Shown piece after piece: positions 44,397-56,795 of a stretch of DNA of 64,000 nt. Made by a program: the position numbers and the translations under genes. The notes beneath the pieces were generated by a model. The model saw nothing but the letters and a program-made list of their open reading frames with translations, was not told the origin of the DNA and did no database searches. The stretch covers positions 1 through 64,000 of the forward strand of contig SWBL01000175.1 of the NCBI GenBank assembly GCA_024195585.1, written 5' to 3'. Source of the stretch: Aureobasidium sp. EXF-3400. Its lineage: Eukaryota; Ascomycota; Dothideomycetes; Dothideales; Saccotheciaceae. Position 1 is the first letter of the stretch. Every line of letters starts with the position of its first letter.

Positions 44397-44783
44397 GATT
44401 GGCGTGTTCACGAATGACTAGAGTGGGTGGAAGAAGTACTAGGTAAAACAAAAATAAAAGCATGACCCTGGACGCGCTTCACATGCGGCGGTGCTCGGTG
44501 GTGCCAACGGGCGGCACGGACTTGGCATGACGGTGGGCCATGACTTGCAACTCGGACGCTGAGGGTGAGGGTGAGGGCAAGGCTGAGGCTACAAGCTGCT
44601 CCTGACACGCATGCCAATTGCCCGCTCAACAATTCTCGTATCGTTTCCGCTTCGCCTTGCCTGGATGCCGTGAATCTCTCTTGACACGTCTGTCTCTTTC
44701 CACCTCGTCGCACCGCCGTGTCCGACTCGCGGCTCGCTTGACACTTGACCGCTACCTTTCCCCGGACACGAAAGCCCCCCGTC
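44397..44783. promoter_or_regulatory. Divergent promoter, EFM4 / Ark1-Prk1 kinase
   Basis: 387 nt between two divergent starts. It contains a short imperfect tandem GGTGAG/GGCAAG/GGCTGAG stretch at 44563-44589. No factor site is recognised. Confidence 0.35.
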
Positions 44784-47700
44784 ATGGCCGCCGCATACTC
44801 TGCAAGTGCTCCGGCTTCCCTCCCTCCAACCATGTCGAATCCAACTGCTCCTCCGGGCACCTTCGCTCCGGGTACCAAGGTTCAAGTCGGCTCACACCGT
44901 GTTGTTATCGAGAAGTACTTCTCCGAGGGAGGCTTCGCTCACGTCTACACCGTCCGCGTACCGCCCAAGGATGCCTCCACCAAGCCCACCATTGCCGTCC
45001 TCAAAAGAGTCGCCGTACCGGACAAGGATGCTCTGGCAAACATGCGTACCGAGGTTGAGACCATGAAGAAGCTACAAGGCCACAAGCACATTGTCACATA
45101 CATCGACAGCCATGCCAGTCAGCTGAAAGGCGGTGGCTACGAGGTCTTTTTGCTCATGGAGTTTTGCTCGGGCGGTGGTCTGATTGACTTCATGAACACG
45201 CGCCTGCAGCACCGCTTGACCGAGCCAGAGATCTTGAACATCTTCGGCGACGTCAGCGAGGGTGTTGCGACCATGCATTACCTCAAACCGCCGCTCTTGC
45301 ACAGAGACCTGAAGGTCGAGAACGTGCTCATCACCAACTCGTCCAAAGGTGCCATCTACAAGCTTTGTGATTTTGGCAGTACAGCTCCTCCACGACCTGC
45401 TGCTACCAATGCTCAAGAGGGCAGAATGATCGAGGACGACATTCAGCGTCACACTACCATGCAGTATCGGAGTCCCGAGATGGTAGATGTCTGGCGCCGG
45501 CAGCCAATCGACGAGAAGAGTGACATCTGGGCGCTGGGCGTCCTGTTGTACAAGTTGTGCTACTACACTACTCCTTTCGAGGAGGTTGGCCAAATGGCCA
45601 TCTTGAATGCCTCGTTCAAATATCCACACTATCCTGCATTTTCACCCCGTCTCAAAGCCTTGATTGGTCAGTATCATACGCCCGGGTCTCTCTCGCTCTA
45701 CTAATCTGTGTGTTGCAGGTTCTTGTTTGCGAGAAGATCCTCGTCTGAGACCGAATATATATCAAGTTGTTAGCGAAGTGTGCAGCATGCGCGGCACTCC
45801 AGTACCCATCAAAGACGTGAGTTCTGGCTGTACAATCGGGCTCTTAACGAGTCTTCTGACAGCGAGCAGATCTATGCACAGCGAACACAATCCGAGGCTG
45901 GTCGCAACCAAAAACTTCCAGACCCCACACCTGTAGCTTCACCACCTCCAGCAGGCATCAGCCATGCGTCGCCCATCAAACAAAAACAATACATTCCTGA
46001 AATTGCTCCGATGAGGCGCGGCAGACCGACCGCTGCACCTCAACCGACAGCTGCAGCTGCGTCATCTGCTAAGAACTCGGATCCGTTTGCTGCTCTCGAT
46101 TCTGCCTCGAATACCATTCGATCTCGTGCTGTAGATGAGCTCTCAGCCAAGTTCCCCTCCTTGGACGAATTCTCGATCGCTCATGATTCAGGTGGCTTCA
46201 ACTTCAGCTCGTCGAAACCGCAGAAGAACGATCCCGTCACAAGTGCTTTGGCAGATGAGGTGTTTGCACATCCAGCATCAGCAAAAGCCACACCTCCTCC
46301 CAAGTCTGAGTCTACCCCGGCTCAAGCGTTCAGCAAGCCTCCTCCAAAACCCGAAGCCAGCGCAAAGGCCCAAGCACCTCCTAAACCCAAAACACTGCTG
46401 CATCAACCAGCGCCACAGAGACCGAATTACTCTTCGACTGGCACCATGACTTCTCCTTCTGAGCCTCAACCTGCACAATCAGCCCTACCAAAGATGCCGG
46501 ATGTCACCAAGAGGCCAATCTGGCGTGTCCCGGAACACTCGAGGTCTTCGAGCCAGCCTCGTGCTTCTCCCCTGGCTCAACAAGAAGCTGATAGACTTCA
46601 GCCTAGTGCACCACCCGCTCAAAGGCCTGTGTTACTAGACTCCCATCGATCCAAGTCGCAAACAGCTACCATGACACTTGCAAAGCAAACAACTTCTTCT
46701 AGACCCTCCTTGGAAGGTCACAGACCATCCTTTGGATACGAAGATGGAATCAGCAGAGCAAGATCTGCCAACTCAAGGCCGCGACCCGTTAGTGCTGCGT
46801 ACGTGGACTCTAACCTCGACTACTTGCGGGAACAGGAAGCAGAAAGAAAGAGACCATCACTTGAGATTAGGAGATCAAGCCGATCGATTAGAAGCACCGA
46901 GCTCAACTTTGACGACGCAAACATCGAAAGCGACGCTGACTATCTCAGAAGTCTGGAAAACAATGATGGACTAAGTCGCCGGAGTAGCGTCAAGAGTGCT
47001 GCCCACAATAAGCGCTCTAGCTTGTCCTCGTTTAGCTTAAGTGGGACGAAGAATATGCTGTCAGGCAGATTCGGCGATGCCTTCAAGAGATTTGAGCATA
47101 CCGGTGGAGAAGAAAAGACAGAGAAAAGCGGTAGAGGGACTGAATCAGGATTCAGGACCCCTAGTCCCAACCCGCCGATGCAGCCTGAGAGTAACCTACT
47201 TAGCCCGATCACAGGCTCCGAGACTAATGAGACACCACGACGTCCCGAGGTTACCAAGTCTGATCTCGACGATTTGATTGAGACCGAAGATCTACCGCCA
47301 GAAATGCGCAGAGAGATGGAAAGACTACAGCTCGCACAGGAAGAGAAGCGTGTAGCAGCGGCGGCGGCTGAGCACAGAAGTCGTGGAGGTGCACCACCCG
47401 TACCGTCGAAAGCCAACATGATCCAACAGCGCGTTCAATCCTTATTGGACGATGGACAGAAGTCTCCCGTACGAAAGAGGCAAGCAGAGGGTTATGGGCG
47501 TTACACGGACAGGACAGAGACTGTGGAGCCTGAGCGACTACCGACGCCCACAGCTCAGCCCATTGTGAAGAGACAAGCACCGCCTGTTGCGAGAAAACCA
47601 GCTACGCCTGTTCCCTCGACTGCTGTTGCACCCGGAGAAGTGGACATGAACTTGAGATACCACAAAGTCAGACAATCTCAGTCATTCCCGATACCAGCAG

Positions 47701-48140
47701 ACACATATCCCTTGGAACACTCGGTGTCAGCACCTGCGCAGAGAACAGGAGCAGGACCAAGACCAAATGCACCCGTCAAACCAGCGGCGCTCAAAACGGG
47801 TGGATCGGCGGTGTCGTATGGTCGACCACCATCTTCCGGAATGACGAGCCCGGTATACAACCAGCCCTCAGGGGCAACTCGTGGTCCCAGCCTCGCAGCA
47901 TTGATTGCACGAGACAATGAAGGTGTCGCGGGGGTTGGTGCTGGCAACAATGTTGGCATGGAGCAAGGAAGGCGGCAGGAAACCGAAGTTCCTAATCAAG
48001 CAGACTTTGATGATTGGCAAGCAGACTTCAGCAAAAGATACCCAAGTCTGAGTGGCATTGAAATGGTGGAGAGAGAAATAGCAGCGACGGGCGGAAGTAG
48101 GGATGGAGGACGACGTGGAATGCGAGTTAGAGATGTATGA
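44784..48140 (+). CDS. Ark1/Prk1 (NAK/AAK1) family Ser/Thr kinase
   Basis: Exons 44784-45666, 45719-45816 and 45870-48140 give 1083 residues. The kinase domain (about 35-330) has a Gly-rich loop variant 'YFSEGGFAHVYTVRV', 'AVLKRVAVPDKD', the catalytic loop 'LLHRDLKVENVLITN' (His near 173) and 'CDFGSTAPPRPA', then 'TTMQYRSPEMVDVWRRQPID', which is typical of the actin-regulating/AAK1 family. The rest is disordered and Pro/Ser-rich with 'NSDPFAALDS', a DPF-type adaptor motif. Members phosphorylate endocytic proteins such as Pan1/Sla1 or AP-2 to switch off actin assembly at coated pits. Codons upstream of 44784 are in frame but non-ATG. The second junction uses a GAGCAG acceptor, the only in-frame choice of two close AGs. 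Confidence 0.9.
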
Positions 48141-48589
48141 GTGTTGCGGTCACTGTACTTGTATAGGTGTAATATAGGATGTTGGATGTTAAATGTAGAA
48201 GATGCAGATAAAAACAGAGTATAAAGTTGAGTGGCTGCCAGTTGTGGAATGGCCAAAGGAGGCTTCCGGCAGTCAGATTCAAGGTGTGGCTTGGTGTTGG
48301 TGTTTCACAAACGTCGGTCCATCTTCGACGAAAGTCCGACGGCTGCCCCAAACGCTTCCCCCACCTTAATCACAAACATTACAAGCCCTCGCTTCCTGCT
48401 ATTGTTGTCTATTCGAGAATCACACGCTCCTGCCTATTGTTGTTGAGAAAGAGAAGGAACCAGGGCCAAGCAACCGAGAACAAGCGGCGTCAACAACAAC
48501 TCGAAGGACGACGCAGGAGCGTCATCATCATCACAACACGCGCGCCCTCTCTCCGCTATACACCGACCGACACACCCAACACACACGCC
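48141..48589. promoter_or_regulatory. Promoter and 5' leader of GRR1-like gene
   Basis: 449 nt between the kinase stop and the GRR1 start. The reading frame of GRR1 stays open across most of it, but the translated sequence has no family character, so I treat it as leader. Confidence 0.4.
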
Positions 48590-50722
48590 ATGATGGCCCC
48601 TACCAACGAACGCCCGCGAAGACAGCGCCGCTCGTCTAATGTCTCCAACTCTTCCTTCTCATCCACATCTCCCGAACGCGAAGTCGACGATGACAACGAC
48701 TCATTCATGCTGCAGCCCAACGACTCGCAGTCGTCGGTAGCTGCCTCACTCGACCTCATGGACGACGCCAATTTTGAAGAACGATGCCGCCTGTCTCCCG
48801 TCTACCGCCTGCCTGCCGAGTTACTTATCGCCATCTTCGGCCGTCTCGCATCGACAAAAGACCTCATGTCGTGCATGCTCGTGTCCAAGGATTGGGCTCG
48901 AAACAGCGTCGCCCTGCTGTGGCACCGTCCACAAACCAACAACTGGGCCAGCATACACAGTGTCGTCAAGTCGATACGCAAGACCGATCGCTTCTTCGCC
49001 TACCAGGATCTGGTCAAGCGCTTGAACCTTTCCACTCTGGCTTCACAAGTCAGCGACGGCACCTTGATGGGCTTGACAGCTTGCAAACGTATTGAGCGTC
49101 TGACTCTGACCAACTGCGCCAAATTGACCGACCTGAGTCTTAGCACTTTGATTCATGGAAACCGCAGCCTAATAGCCCTGGATGTCACTCAACTCGACCA
49201 GCTCACCGATCGCACCCTTGAGCTTGTCGCTCGCAACTGTGTCCGCCTACAAGGTCTCAATATGACTGGTTGTCGACGTCTCACAGATCAATCTCTGGTC
49301 CAAGTTGCCCAGAATTGTCGTCAACTTAAGCGTCTGAAGTGCAACAGCTGCTCCCAACTGACCGATGTTTCCATGCTCAGCGTCGCCCAGAATAGCTCAC
49401 ATTTGTTGGAGATCGACCTCTATGACCTTCCGCTACTCGAGTCAGAATCTATCACGGCACTCCTGACTCAATGCCGTCAACTCCGTGAATTGCGGCTCGC
49501 GCGTTGTCCACTCATTACCGATCAAGCATTCTTGCAGCTGCCGCCCAAGGCTGCTCCTTTTGACGCCTTGCGCATTCTCGATCTTACCGACTGTCAAGAG
49601 CTCACTGACAAAGCCATCGACAAGATTGTGCAAACTTGCCCCAAGCTGCGTAACTTGATTCTCGCAAAGTGCAGACAGCTCACCGACAGAGCCGTGTGGG
49701 CCATCACAAAGCTCGGCAGAAATCTACACTACATCCATCTAGGCCACTGCGCCCGCATCACTGATGCATCCATAATTGCATTGGCCAAGTCATGTACTCG
49801 TATCAGGTACATCGATCTCGCCTGCTGCAGCAATCTCACCGACCAGAGCATCACTCAATTGGCCAACCTTCCCAAGCTTAAGCGCGTTGGTCTCGTCAAG
49901 TGTGCCGGCATTACTGACAGAAGTATTCATGCTCTCGCTACCTATGGAGGTCGTGTCATGCAGAAGCCTCGTGACCGTCAACACAACGTTAGCGCTCTGG
50001 AGCGTGTTCACTTGAGCTATTGCACTCTTCTTACCCTTGATGTACGTAGCTGGCCTCATCTCCATTTTCCTGCTCTGACTTGTCTCTAGGGCATCCACAC
50101 ATTGCTAAACAACTGCCCTCGCTTGACGCATTTGAGTTTGACAGGCGTTCAAGCTTTCCTTCGCGATGATCTAACCGTCTTCTGCCGCGAAGCCCCTGCC
50201 GAATTCAACGACCATCAGCGCGAAGTCTTTTGTGTCTTCTCGGGCAACGGTGTTATTCGACTTCGCGAATACCTCAACCGCGCTAGCGGTCCAGGACTGG
50301 AGACGGGTATGGTCAACGACTCTGATGACGACGGTGATGGCGCCACTCTCCGTAATCTTCCTCTCCCTCCGCCTCCACCTCCTCATCATCCCAACCTCAT
50401 CCACACATGGCACAACCCGGCGTTCCATAATCACAATGATCAAGACATCGAAGACGAAGATATGGAAGATGACCACGATGGAGTTGACACGCCTAACGAT
50501 GGTCATGGCATTGGTATCATCGACGCTGCGGTGCATGGTCATATGCTGAATCTGGATGTTCACTCTACCCCGGCAAACAACCCTGATCAGATGGTTGGCG
50601 GGCCAACCACACACAATCACGGTGGTGCTTTGTGGGCTGGTGGTAGCGGCGAGGCTCAACATGTTACTGGCATGATGAGCGCGGCCATGCTCGACGATGT
50701 TGATGAGGACATCCCCCAGTGA
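48590..50722 (+). CDS. GRR1: F-box and leucine-rich-repeat protein GRR1
   Basis: Exons 48590-50041 and 50090-50722 give 694 residues. After a Ser-rich N-terminus comes an F-box at about 66-115 ('LSPVYRLPAELLIAIFGRLA', then 'LVSKDWARNSVALLW'). A dozen or so cysteine-containing LRRs follow ('ITDQAFLQL', 'CRRLTDQSLVQVAQNCRQLK', 'CARITDASIIALAKSCTRIR'). The second exon closes the last repeats and adds an acidic, His- and Pro-rich tail. GRR1 is the substrate-recognition subunit of an SCF ubiquitin ligase, linking Skp1 to phosphorylated targets such as G1 cyclins and glucose-signalling repressors. The start is the first of two adjacent ATGs ('MMAPTNERPRRQRRSSNVSN'). Length and repeat register agree with fungal GRR1. 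Confidence 0.93.
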
Positions 50723-52165
50723 CACAAATCAGGTTCCCTTTCTTGACATGACGAGATTACAGCATCACGACCGAAAAGACGATCACAACACTGGAGACGG
50801 CGTAGTTTGCATTCCCATGGTATTGGGCGGACGGAGTTCGTTAGGCTTGTCTCTTTCCAGTTATTGAGGACACAGGGGAAGTCCTGAGGGGGTGTTTTTT
50901 GTTCTCTCTTCTGGTGAGAGATGCCTGCGGTTGACGATAAACAATTTGAAGGGGCTTCTCTTTTCTCTTGACACCATTCTGAAAAGGGGGAGTTATCCTT
51001 TTGTCTCCCTTATCTTCACTTCTTCTTTCTTGCCTTCCTTTCTTTGTTCTTGCGGTCCTCATTGTTCGTCCGAGTAGCCGGAGGAGTTTTTGAGAAGTAT
51101 GGTTCTAGAGAATTGAGAAATGGAAGTAGCGTTTCTTGCCAACTCTTTCAGGTTACATCCCGAGCCATTGATCGTTCCTCGAACTCGCGTGTCCCTCCAA
51201 ATTGACGTCCATAATTGGGACCACTTGGCCACCTGCTTTAAGCAGTTGGCTCTCTTTTGAACCATGTGCCCATTTGTTTCGAACTGTCTGTTCTTTTTTT
51301 TTGATTCTTTCGTACAACATGCCTTAGCTTGTGATGTTACACTTTCAACCACTGAGATCCTTGAACTGAGCGTTGCTTCTTTGCTTGGGATTCTAATCCG
51401 GTCAACTCGGAAGCTTGGATGATCAAGAATAGTAATGCTGAGAGGTAAGAGAGTGCTATGAGGTCTGTTGAGCAAATGTAGTCTCCTAGTCATGTCTTGT
51501 TGATCTCCTTGGACTCTTGGCTAGGTTGAAGTTCGTCAGGATACTGTTTTCAACGTCTTTTGCGAGGATTAGGAAGTCATGGAAGGGGGGAAATGGCTGT
51601 GGACCTATGTCTTAGGGGTCCTCGATGACTATCCTATCGTGGAAGCTCATATAAACAAAGTGTACCCGAGGACGCCCGCCATTAGCCGACTCCTAACAAT
51701 CGCATCAACGATAGCTTAATCGATGTTCGTACTCCAAACTAGACTGCATGCCAGCAGATATCATTGTCGGTCGTAAACACTGATTCGTCTATTCCTAGTG
51801 GACATGGTATCGATGAGCTTCTGGCAACTTGCTCTTTTCGCAGTATTGAGGATCCGTCACCTTTCTTGCCAAGTGGATGCCTTGGGATGGTCGACTGCAC
51901 CATCTTTGTGAAACCCAGAGATGAGATAGGACCGTTGCTTATGTTGATGACATGGTATGGTGGCATGATTTCGAAGGTTGTCTTATAAAGTTCTTCAAAC
52001 ATTAACATTGTCAATTGTTTAACATATCTTGCCACCAACAGAAAAATTTGGCAACTGAGCAGACACTAGAGGCATCTGTAAGATCCGGCAACAATAGTGG
52101 CAGATACTGGAAATGGTCTTGTGGTGATCTGCTAACCAGACCTGGAGGGAAGTTACACTAACCCC
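50723..52165. other. 1.4-kb intergenic region
   Basis: Lies between the GRR1 stop and the end of the broken gene at 52166. T/C-rich sequence at 50895-51060 is presumably GRR1 3' untranslated region. A minus-strand open frame at 51059-51493 (144 residues) and another at 51739-52038 have no recognisable features. Confidence 0.4.
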
Positions 52166-53465
52166 CTAAGGTTTATCATACAAACCCAGTTTGCCGAGAT
52201 TAATGTTTATCACCAGCTTGATGGACTGTCTAGAGATATCTTCCAACACTGTCTTCCTGGTCAATAGTTCCAGTTGTGATAAGTTGTCCGCAATAGACTC
52301 TCTTGTATCCGCTAAGATGCGGCGGTACCTACTCAACTCGTCAAGGGTCGTTTCCTCTATGGACTTTGTGGCTTGAGATCGCAGGCGCCTCAAATCGCGC
52401 TCAAGCTGCTCTGTTATTGACTGCCACTCGCTGACGGTAATCAAACAATGGAAGATCGAGTCTTCGTGTGACCCACGTATAGGCTGTTGACATAACGAAA
52501 TAAGAACGCCACGAAGGGAGAAGTTCGTAGAAAGCCTTTGGAAAGTTTTGTAGGCATTGGAAGCTTGTTCACCGGCCAGGTGCGGTCTGCTTTTCGGATT
52601 TCTCGGAAGAACTGGGAAGCTGCCATTGAACACGTCCTTCACGTTGACTGGGGGTGTGCTCAAAGGTGGATCTACAAGTACAAGATCTTTACCCGCGATG
52701 TCAGTTGCTGCCATGGCATCAGTGCAATGCAACTTACAAAGGTCAGATGCCAGCTGGCAGCATGAAATGCGAGTACTTGTTCTGTACCACGCGAAGCCAT
52801 CGCTGACGAACGTCTCAATCCTTGTCTCATCCTTTGGAATGAGTGAATAGTCATCATCATTGGCGAACGTCAGTCCTCCGCTGACGCTCGCGTTAGCATC
52901 CAATCCTCCAACGCTGTTCGCGTCCGAGGTTACAGCTACCGGACAGTGAAATCCATCGAAGTGTAAGCCACAAAACCTACGCCGTTCAAGCGACGTCTCC
53001 AGCTTTCTGATCAGTGGTTCGGAAGTTCCGACTTCAAGTTTTGTGTGCCCCCGAACAGAGGAATTTTCTGGATCTTCCACTCGCGCTGCATGTTGATACA
53101 GGAAGTAGTATAGCTCCTTAGTTCTGAATGCCTCTGAGACTAGAGAAAAGATCCTTTCATCGATCCCCTCAATCATTACAACACCCGAGGACGAGTTGTT
53201 CCGAACGAGGTGTGAGAGTTCAATAAGGCTAAGGGGTTTGCTCGCCTCACCCCAAGCATTGTACCAAATTTGGGGTTTCGAGGGAGGGGCTTGATCTTTG
53301 GAGTATCCGAGTGAGATAAGAACTCGAGGTAGATATCTCGGCTGGGCCGATACGCTGTAGGAGACGAGGCGATCGCAAGCGATACATCAGGTTCTGGGTG
53401 ATGGCCTTACCTTCCAGTTCTGAGTGCGTTGGTCGGGATTCTGGTGCAGCGGAAGACGTAGCCAT
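52166..53465 (-). pseudogene. Frameshifted unknown gene, possibly CorA-like
   Basis: A good start exon (53465-53411, 'MATSSAAPESRPTHSELE') is followed by a 56-nt intron and an exon from 53354 reading 'YRPSRDIYLEF'. The protein then continues convincingly only in another frame: 'ISLGYSKDQAPPSKPQIWYN', 'AWGEASKPLSLIELSHLVRN', then the long open stretch to 52166. The jump lies at about 53318-53325 and is explained by one missing base. The intact part is about 385 residues with a charged, coiled-coil-like end ('EQLERDLRRLRSQATKSIEE'). Order and composition recall fungal CorA-like cation-transporter relatives, but the usual C-terminal membrane spans are absent. A sequencing error would also explain the shift. 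Family assignment is weak. Confidence 0.4.
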
Positions 53466-54113
53466 GACGAGCGATGCGTTAGATCCTCAAGGAACAGCCT
53501 TGCATTCCAAGTGTATCTGTCAGTCGTTGTTCAAGAACCAGATTCAAGATCTATGCTTCGCTGGATGATGACCGTTCATATCGAGCAAGGCTGAGCTTGC
53601 GTCGCAGGAGTGTGGCGTCTCAGCCATAACCGATGATCAACAAGTCGCATATGCACAGGATACCTTTATATGTATCGGGTAGTGTAGCGTGCATATTTCT
53701 GTTTCGATAACACATTCGATCTGTTCGACGGCTCAAGTCTCGTATATTGATGCAAAAGGAACAACAAATCATGATATCGAGATGGATAGCACGAATGATG
53801 AGAGTCTGGACAGGTATCGATGTTCCTATCTGGAAAGAGTGTTTGTTCAGTTGGCGGCCTCGAAGCATCCAAGGAAGGCGCAACAAAGAAAACACTAGGA
53901 AACAGCGACCATCTTTGTTTGCGTCACAACCTTCTTCTTCATCGTCGCGGTGACTTCAATGTGCCAGTAAATTTTCTTTCGGTCATGTTGCTTGTGGTTG
54001 ATACAGCACATCAACACACAAGTCCGCAGCGCGTCACCTGCATTATCTTTGACTCGACCACAACAAACCCACCCTTATCTCTTGACGTGTCTGGCCTTAC
54101 AGACATCGCCACT
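53466..54113. promoter_or_regulatory. Divergent intergenic region
   Basis: 648 nt between the start of the frameshifted gene and the BTB gene. CT-rich leader-like sequence at 53926-53945 precedes the BTB gene. No specific site recognised. Confidence 0.35.
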
Positions 54114-55101
54114 ATGGCGGAACACTCTTCGAGGTATTTCTTACATTCTGCTCATCAGAGGACATGCGCTGATCATTTCTAGCGTTTATAATTCGCGCCT
54201 CTTCACTTTCCGCGCAAGTGAAAATGGTGCAGCTACTACAGTCCACTCTGGCGCCGTCGCCGCAGTCTCTGCTCCTCTCAAGTTGTTGATGGAAGAAGAA
54301 GGTCCTGATGGCCCCAGAACCAGCGCCACCCTGCACAGCGTGCGCGAAGAAGATCTTCTGCGCTTCTGCGACTTCTGTTACACATCCACTTACACGGATC
54401 CTTACCCTATTATCGTCAAGCCACCTACTCTTACCATTGGATCTGGTACCAGCAACGGCGATGCAAATGGTGAGGGCGCAAACACTTCCACCGCCCTCGT
54501 CACTACCGACGACACCACCATCCAGCCGCCAGCTGCTAAACGTCCTCGCACTGAATCGTCAGCTCATTCTCTCAGCGGCTTTGGCCGACCTGGCATTCTC
54601 GGCGCCTCACCCGCTCCCGAAGTCAACACCGCGCTGAACGTGAACAACAAACCCAAACTGCACGGTGTCTTCGCTGGTACACCTTACACAACTTCAGCCC
54701 CCCGTGTCTTTGGTACAAGCACCAGAACCAAGTCCAATGGTGTGTCGAGCAACGAGAACCACGCCAATGTCTTCATCGCTCATGCTGCCATGCACGCTCT
54801 CGCTGTCAACTACGACATCGCCAAGCTCAAGACTCTATCGTTGCAGAAGTTGTGCGACAAGTTGACGCGCTTTGAGTGCAAGTCCGAGCGCGTTGGTGAT
54901 GTCCTTGCCTTGGTCCGCTGGGTGTATACCACTGAGTCCGGGATGGCCAGAGATATGCCGGAGCTCAAGGACATTGTGGTCAGATATGTTGTGTCTGAAG
55001 TCAGTGGTTTCGGCAACAGTGAAGAGTTCCGATCATTATTGACAGAAGGTGGAGGCTTTGTCAAGGACTTCTGGGCTATGGTGTACAGTAATTTGCTTTA
55101 G
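54114..55101 (+). CDS. BTB/POZ-domain protein
   Basis: A 20-nt first exon (54114-54133) and a second exon 54183-55101 give 312 residues. The joined start 'MAEHSSSVYNSRLFTFRASE' leads into a BTB-like core, 'ATTVHSGAVAAVSAPLKLLM', then 'REEDLLRFCDFCYTSTYTDP', a pattern common in the many fungal BTB proteins. A Ser/Thr-rich insert with a basic patch 'PPAAKRPRTESSAHS' interrupts the domain. The C-terminal half has 'ANVFIAHAAMHALAVNYDIA', then 'KLKTLSLQKLCDKL', the helical extension typical of the family. BTB proteins dimerise and often act as cullin-3 adaptors or transcription cofactors; nothing shows which applies. The KRPR patch suggests the nucleus. Confidence 0.8.
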
Positions 55102-56795
55102 GAAGGTCAGCAAGAATGTGAAAAAGAGAAAGCAGCGAGAAAGAAACAAAAGAGAAGAGAGAAAAGAAAGAGGCAGAAGGAGAACAGAAAAAGGAAACTG
55201 AGCGACGGTGACAGTACCATTGACCAGAAGCCAAGGCTGTGGAATCTGGAAGAATGGGCTACCACTGAGTTCAGGTACGAGTGAAAGAAGGAATGGGTGT
55301 GGCAGGCTAGTACTTTGCTTGTCAAGTACTCACAGACATTGCTTAATGTATTGATCTTGTCACTGCATCAAAGACGATACCTACCATCATGGATTGAGGA
55401 AGTCTTGGTGACGGAGTGATTGAAGTCTTGAGCTCCGAGTACAATCCAAGATGCTCGACACGTGTTGCCAGTCATCCCTGTCTTCTTTCTTCAAGCTTGT
55501 AGCTTTGAAACTAATTTTTAGTAGATTTCGAGATGAGCAGACTAAGAGAGCTGTCTGCTGTCTGTCAGCAGTAAGCAGTCGGCTCTGCAAAAGCAAAGCT
55601 GAAAGAAGAGCAAGTCAAGTCAAGTCAAGTCAAGTCAGAGTAAGCAGAGCTGAGGTGTCAAAACCGACAAATCCCTCACTCGGAGAAATTCAAAACACCG
55701 AACAACTCTGATGTTGACTGATCACCGAGCGATATCCTAATCGACATTAGAATTCTGTCTTCCAAATACAAGCCTTTTGCAAAAAGGTTTTCTCGGTGAT
55801 GCGCTGTGAAAAGGCTTTTTTGATATGCGTTCGTCCGAGTCCGAGGAAGCCTCAAATAACTCTACAGTACGCTCCCGAACGCTCCAAAACTCAAGAAAAT
55901 ACGAAAACTCTAGAAATTTTTGAGGCATTATCAAGGATGAACAACTGCTTCGGATCTACAACCTTTGGATCGCTCTCGGGATGTTACGATTCCGGTTCCC
56001 TGTCTCCAGTTTCGAAGTGTCAAAGAGAGATAAGTGTGTTTCGCGTTTTACCTATCAATGCTTGTTATCGATTCTCCGGATCGATTTCTACTACTTGTAC
56101 ATGTCAAGTCCACGAAATCCACCTAGAGCACTTACGACGCCGACATGTAAAGTACGCAAAGTAAGACAAGAAGAAGAGGAACGACAAAAACCAAATTCGA
56201 ATAAACGATGATGATATGTCTTTGATCGTCGTATACCCACGTGCAGTCTTGGCTGGGTATCAATTTTCTCCAGACGTTGGATCACGCTTAAAGTGGTTCC
56301 ATCCATCCCCTCACACGGAATTCGACCCTTCCAGACTCCCGAAACCGAGAGTTATGCAAAGAGGGCCAGTAAGCTTATGCAAATTGCGGAGAAACAGAAA
56401 GATCCTCCTGCATGTTTCGTAAACGGCACACGCCATACGGATACGTACTTATACGAGATGCAGAGCTGCCTGCGCTTGAGAGGGGCAGAGAACAATCACC
56501 AAATCTCCGGATAGATGCAGGTGATGTGTCACGACAGAGGGAAGCAAACGGATACTTGCAGAAGAACAAACAAACAAGAATGAAAGTTCGTATATTCGTG
56601 GGTGTAGTATTGTTATCGACGCTTGCTAAGAACAATAATATCAATAATACATAGCGCTCTGCGCATGTAGAAAGATGGTAACAGGCTAGGGAATGGCGAT
56701 ATGGGTATAATCGTTGGGATGGGTGTAATCCAAGGACCAGCCATCAGATAATTGAAATGACAAACGCGGCTTTTTCTTCCTCTTCTTTCTCAGCT
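55102..56795. other. 1.7-kb convergent intergenic region
   Basis: The part next to the BTB stop (55105-55205) is strongly purine-rich. A short tandem repeat lies at 55611-55635. The rest has only short open frames without recognisable features. Confidence 0.45.
55611..55635. repeat. (CAAGT)5 microsatellite
   Basis: Five perfect head-to-tail copies of CAAGT in a non-coding region. Confidence 0.95.

Noticed and set aside
51059..51493. 144-codon minus-strand open frame downstream of GRR1
   Set aside because: Composition is untypical for the neighbouring proteins, it lacks domains and lies in the presumed 3' flank of GRR1.
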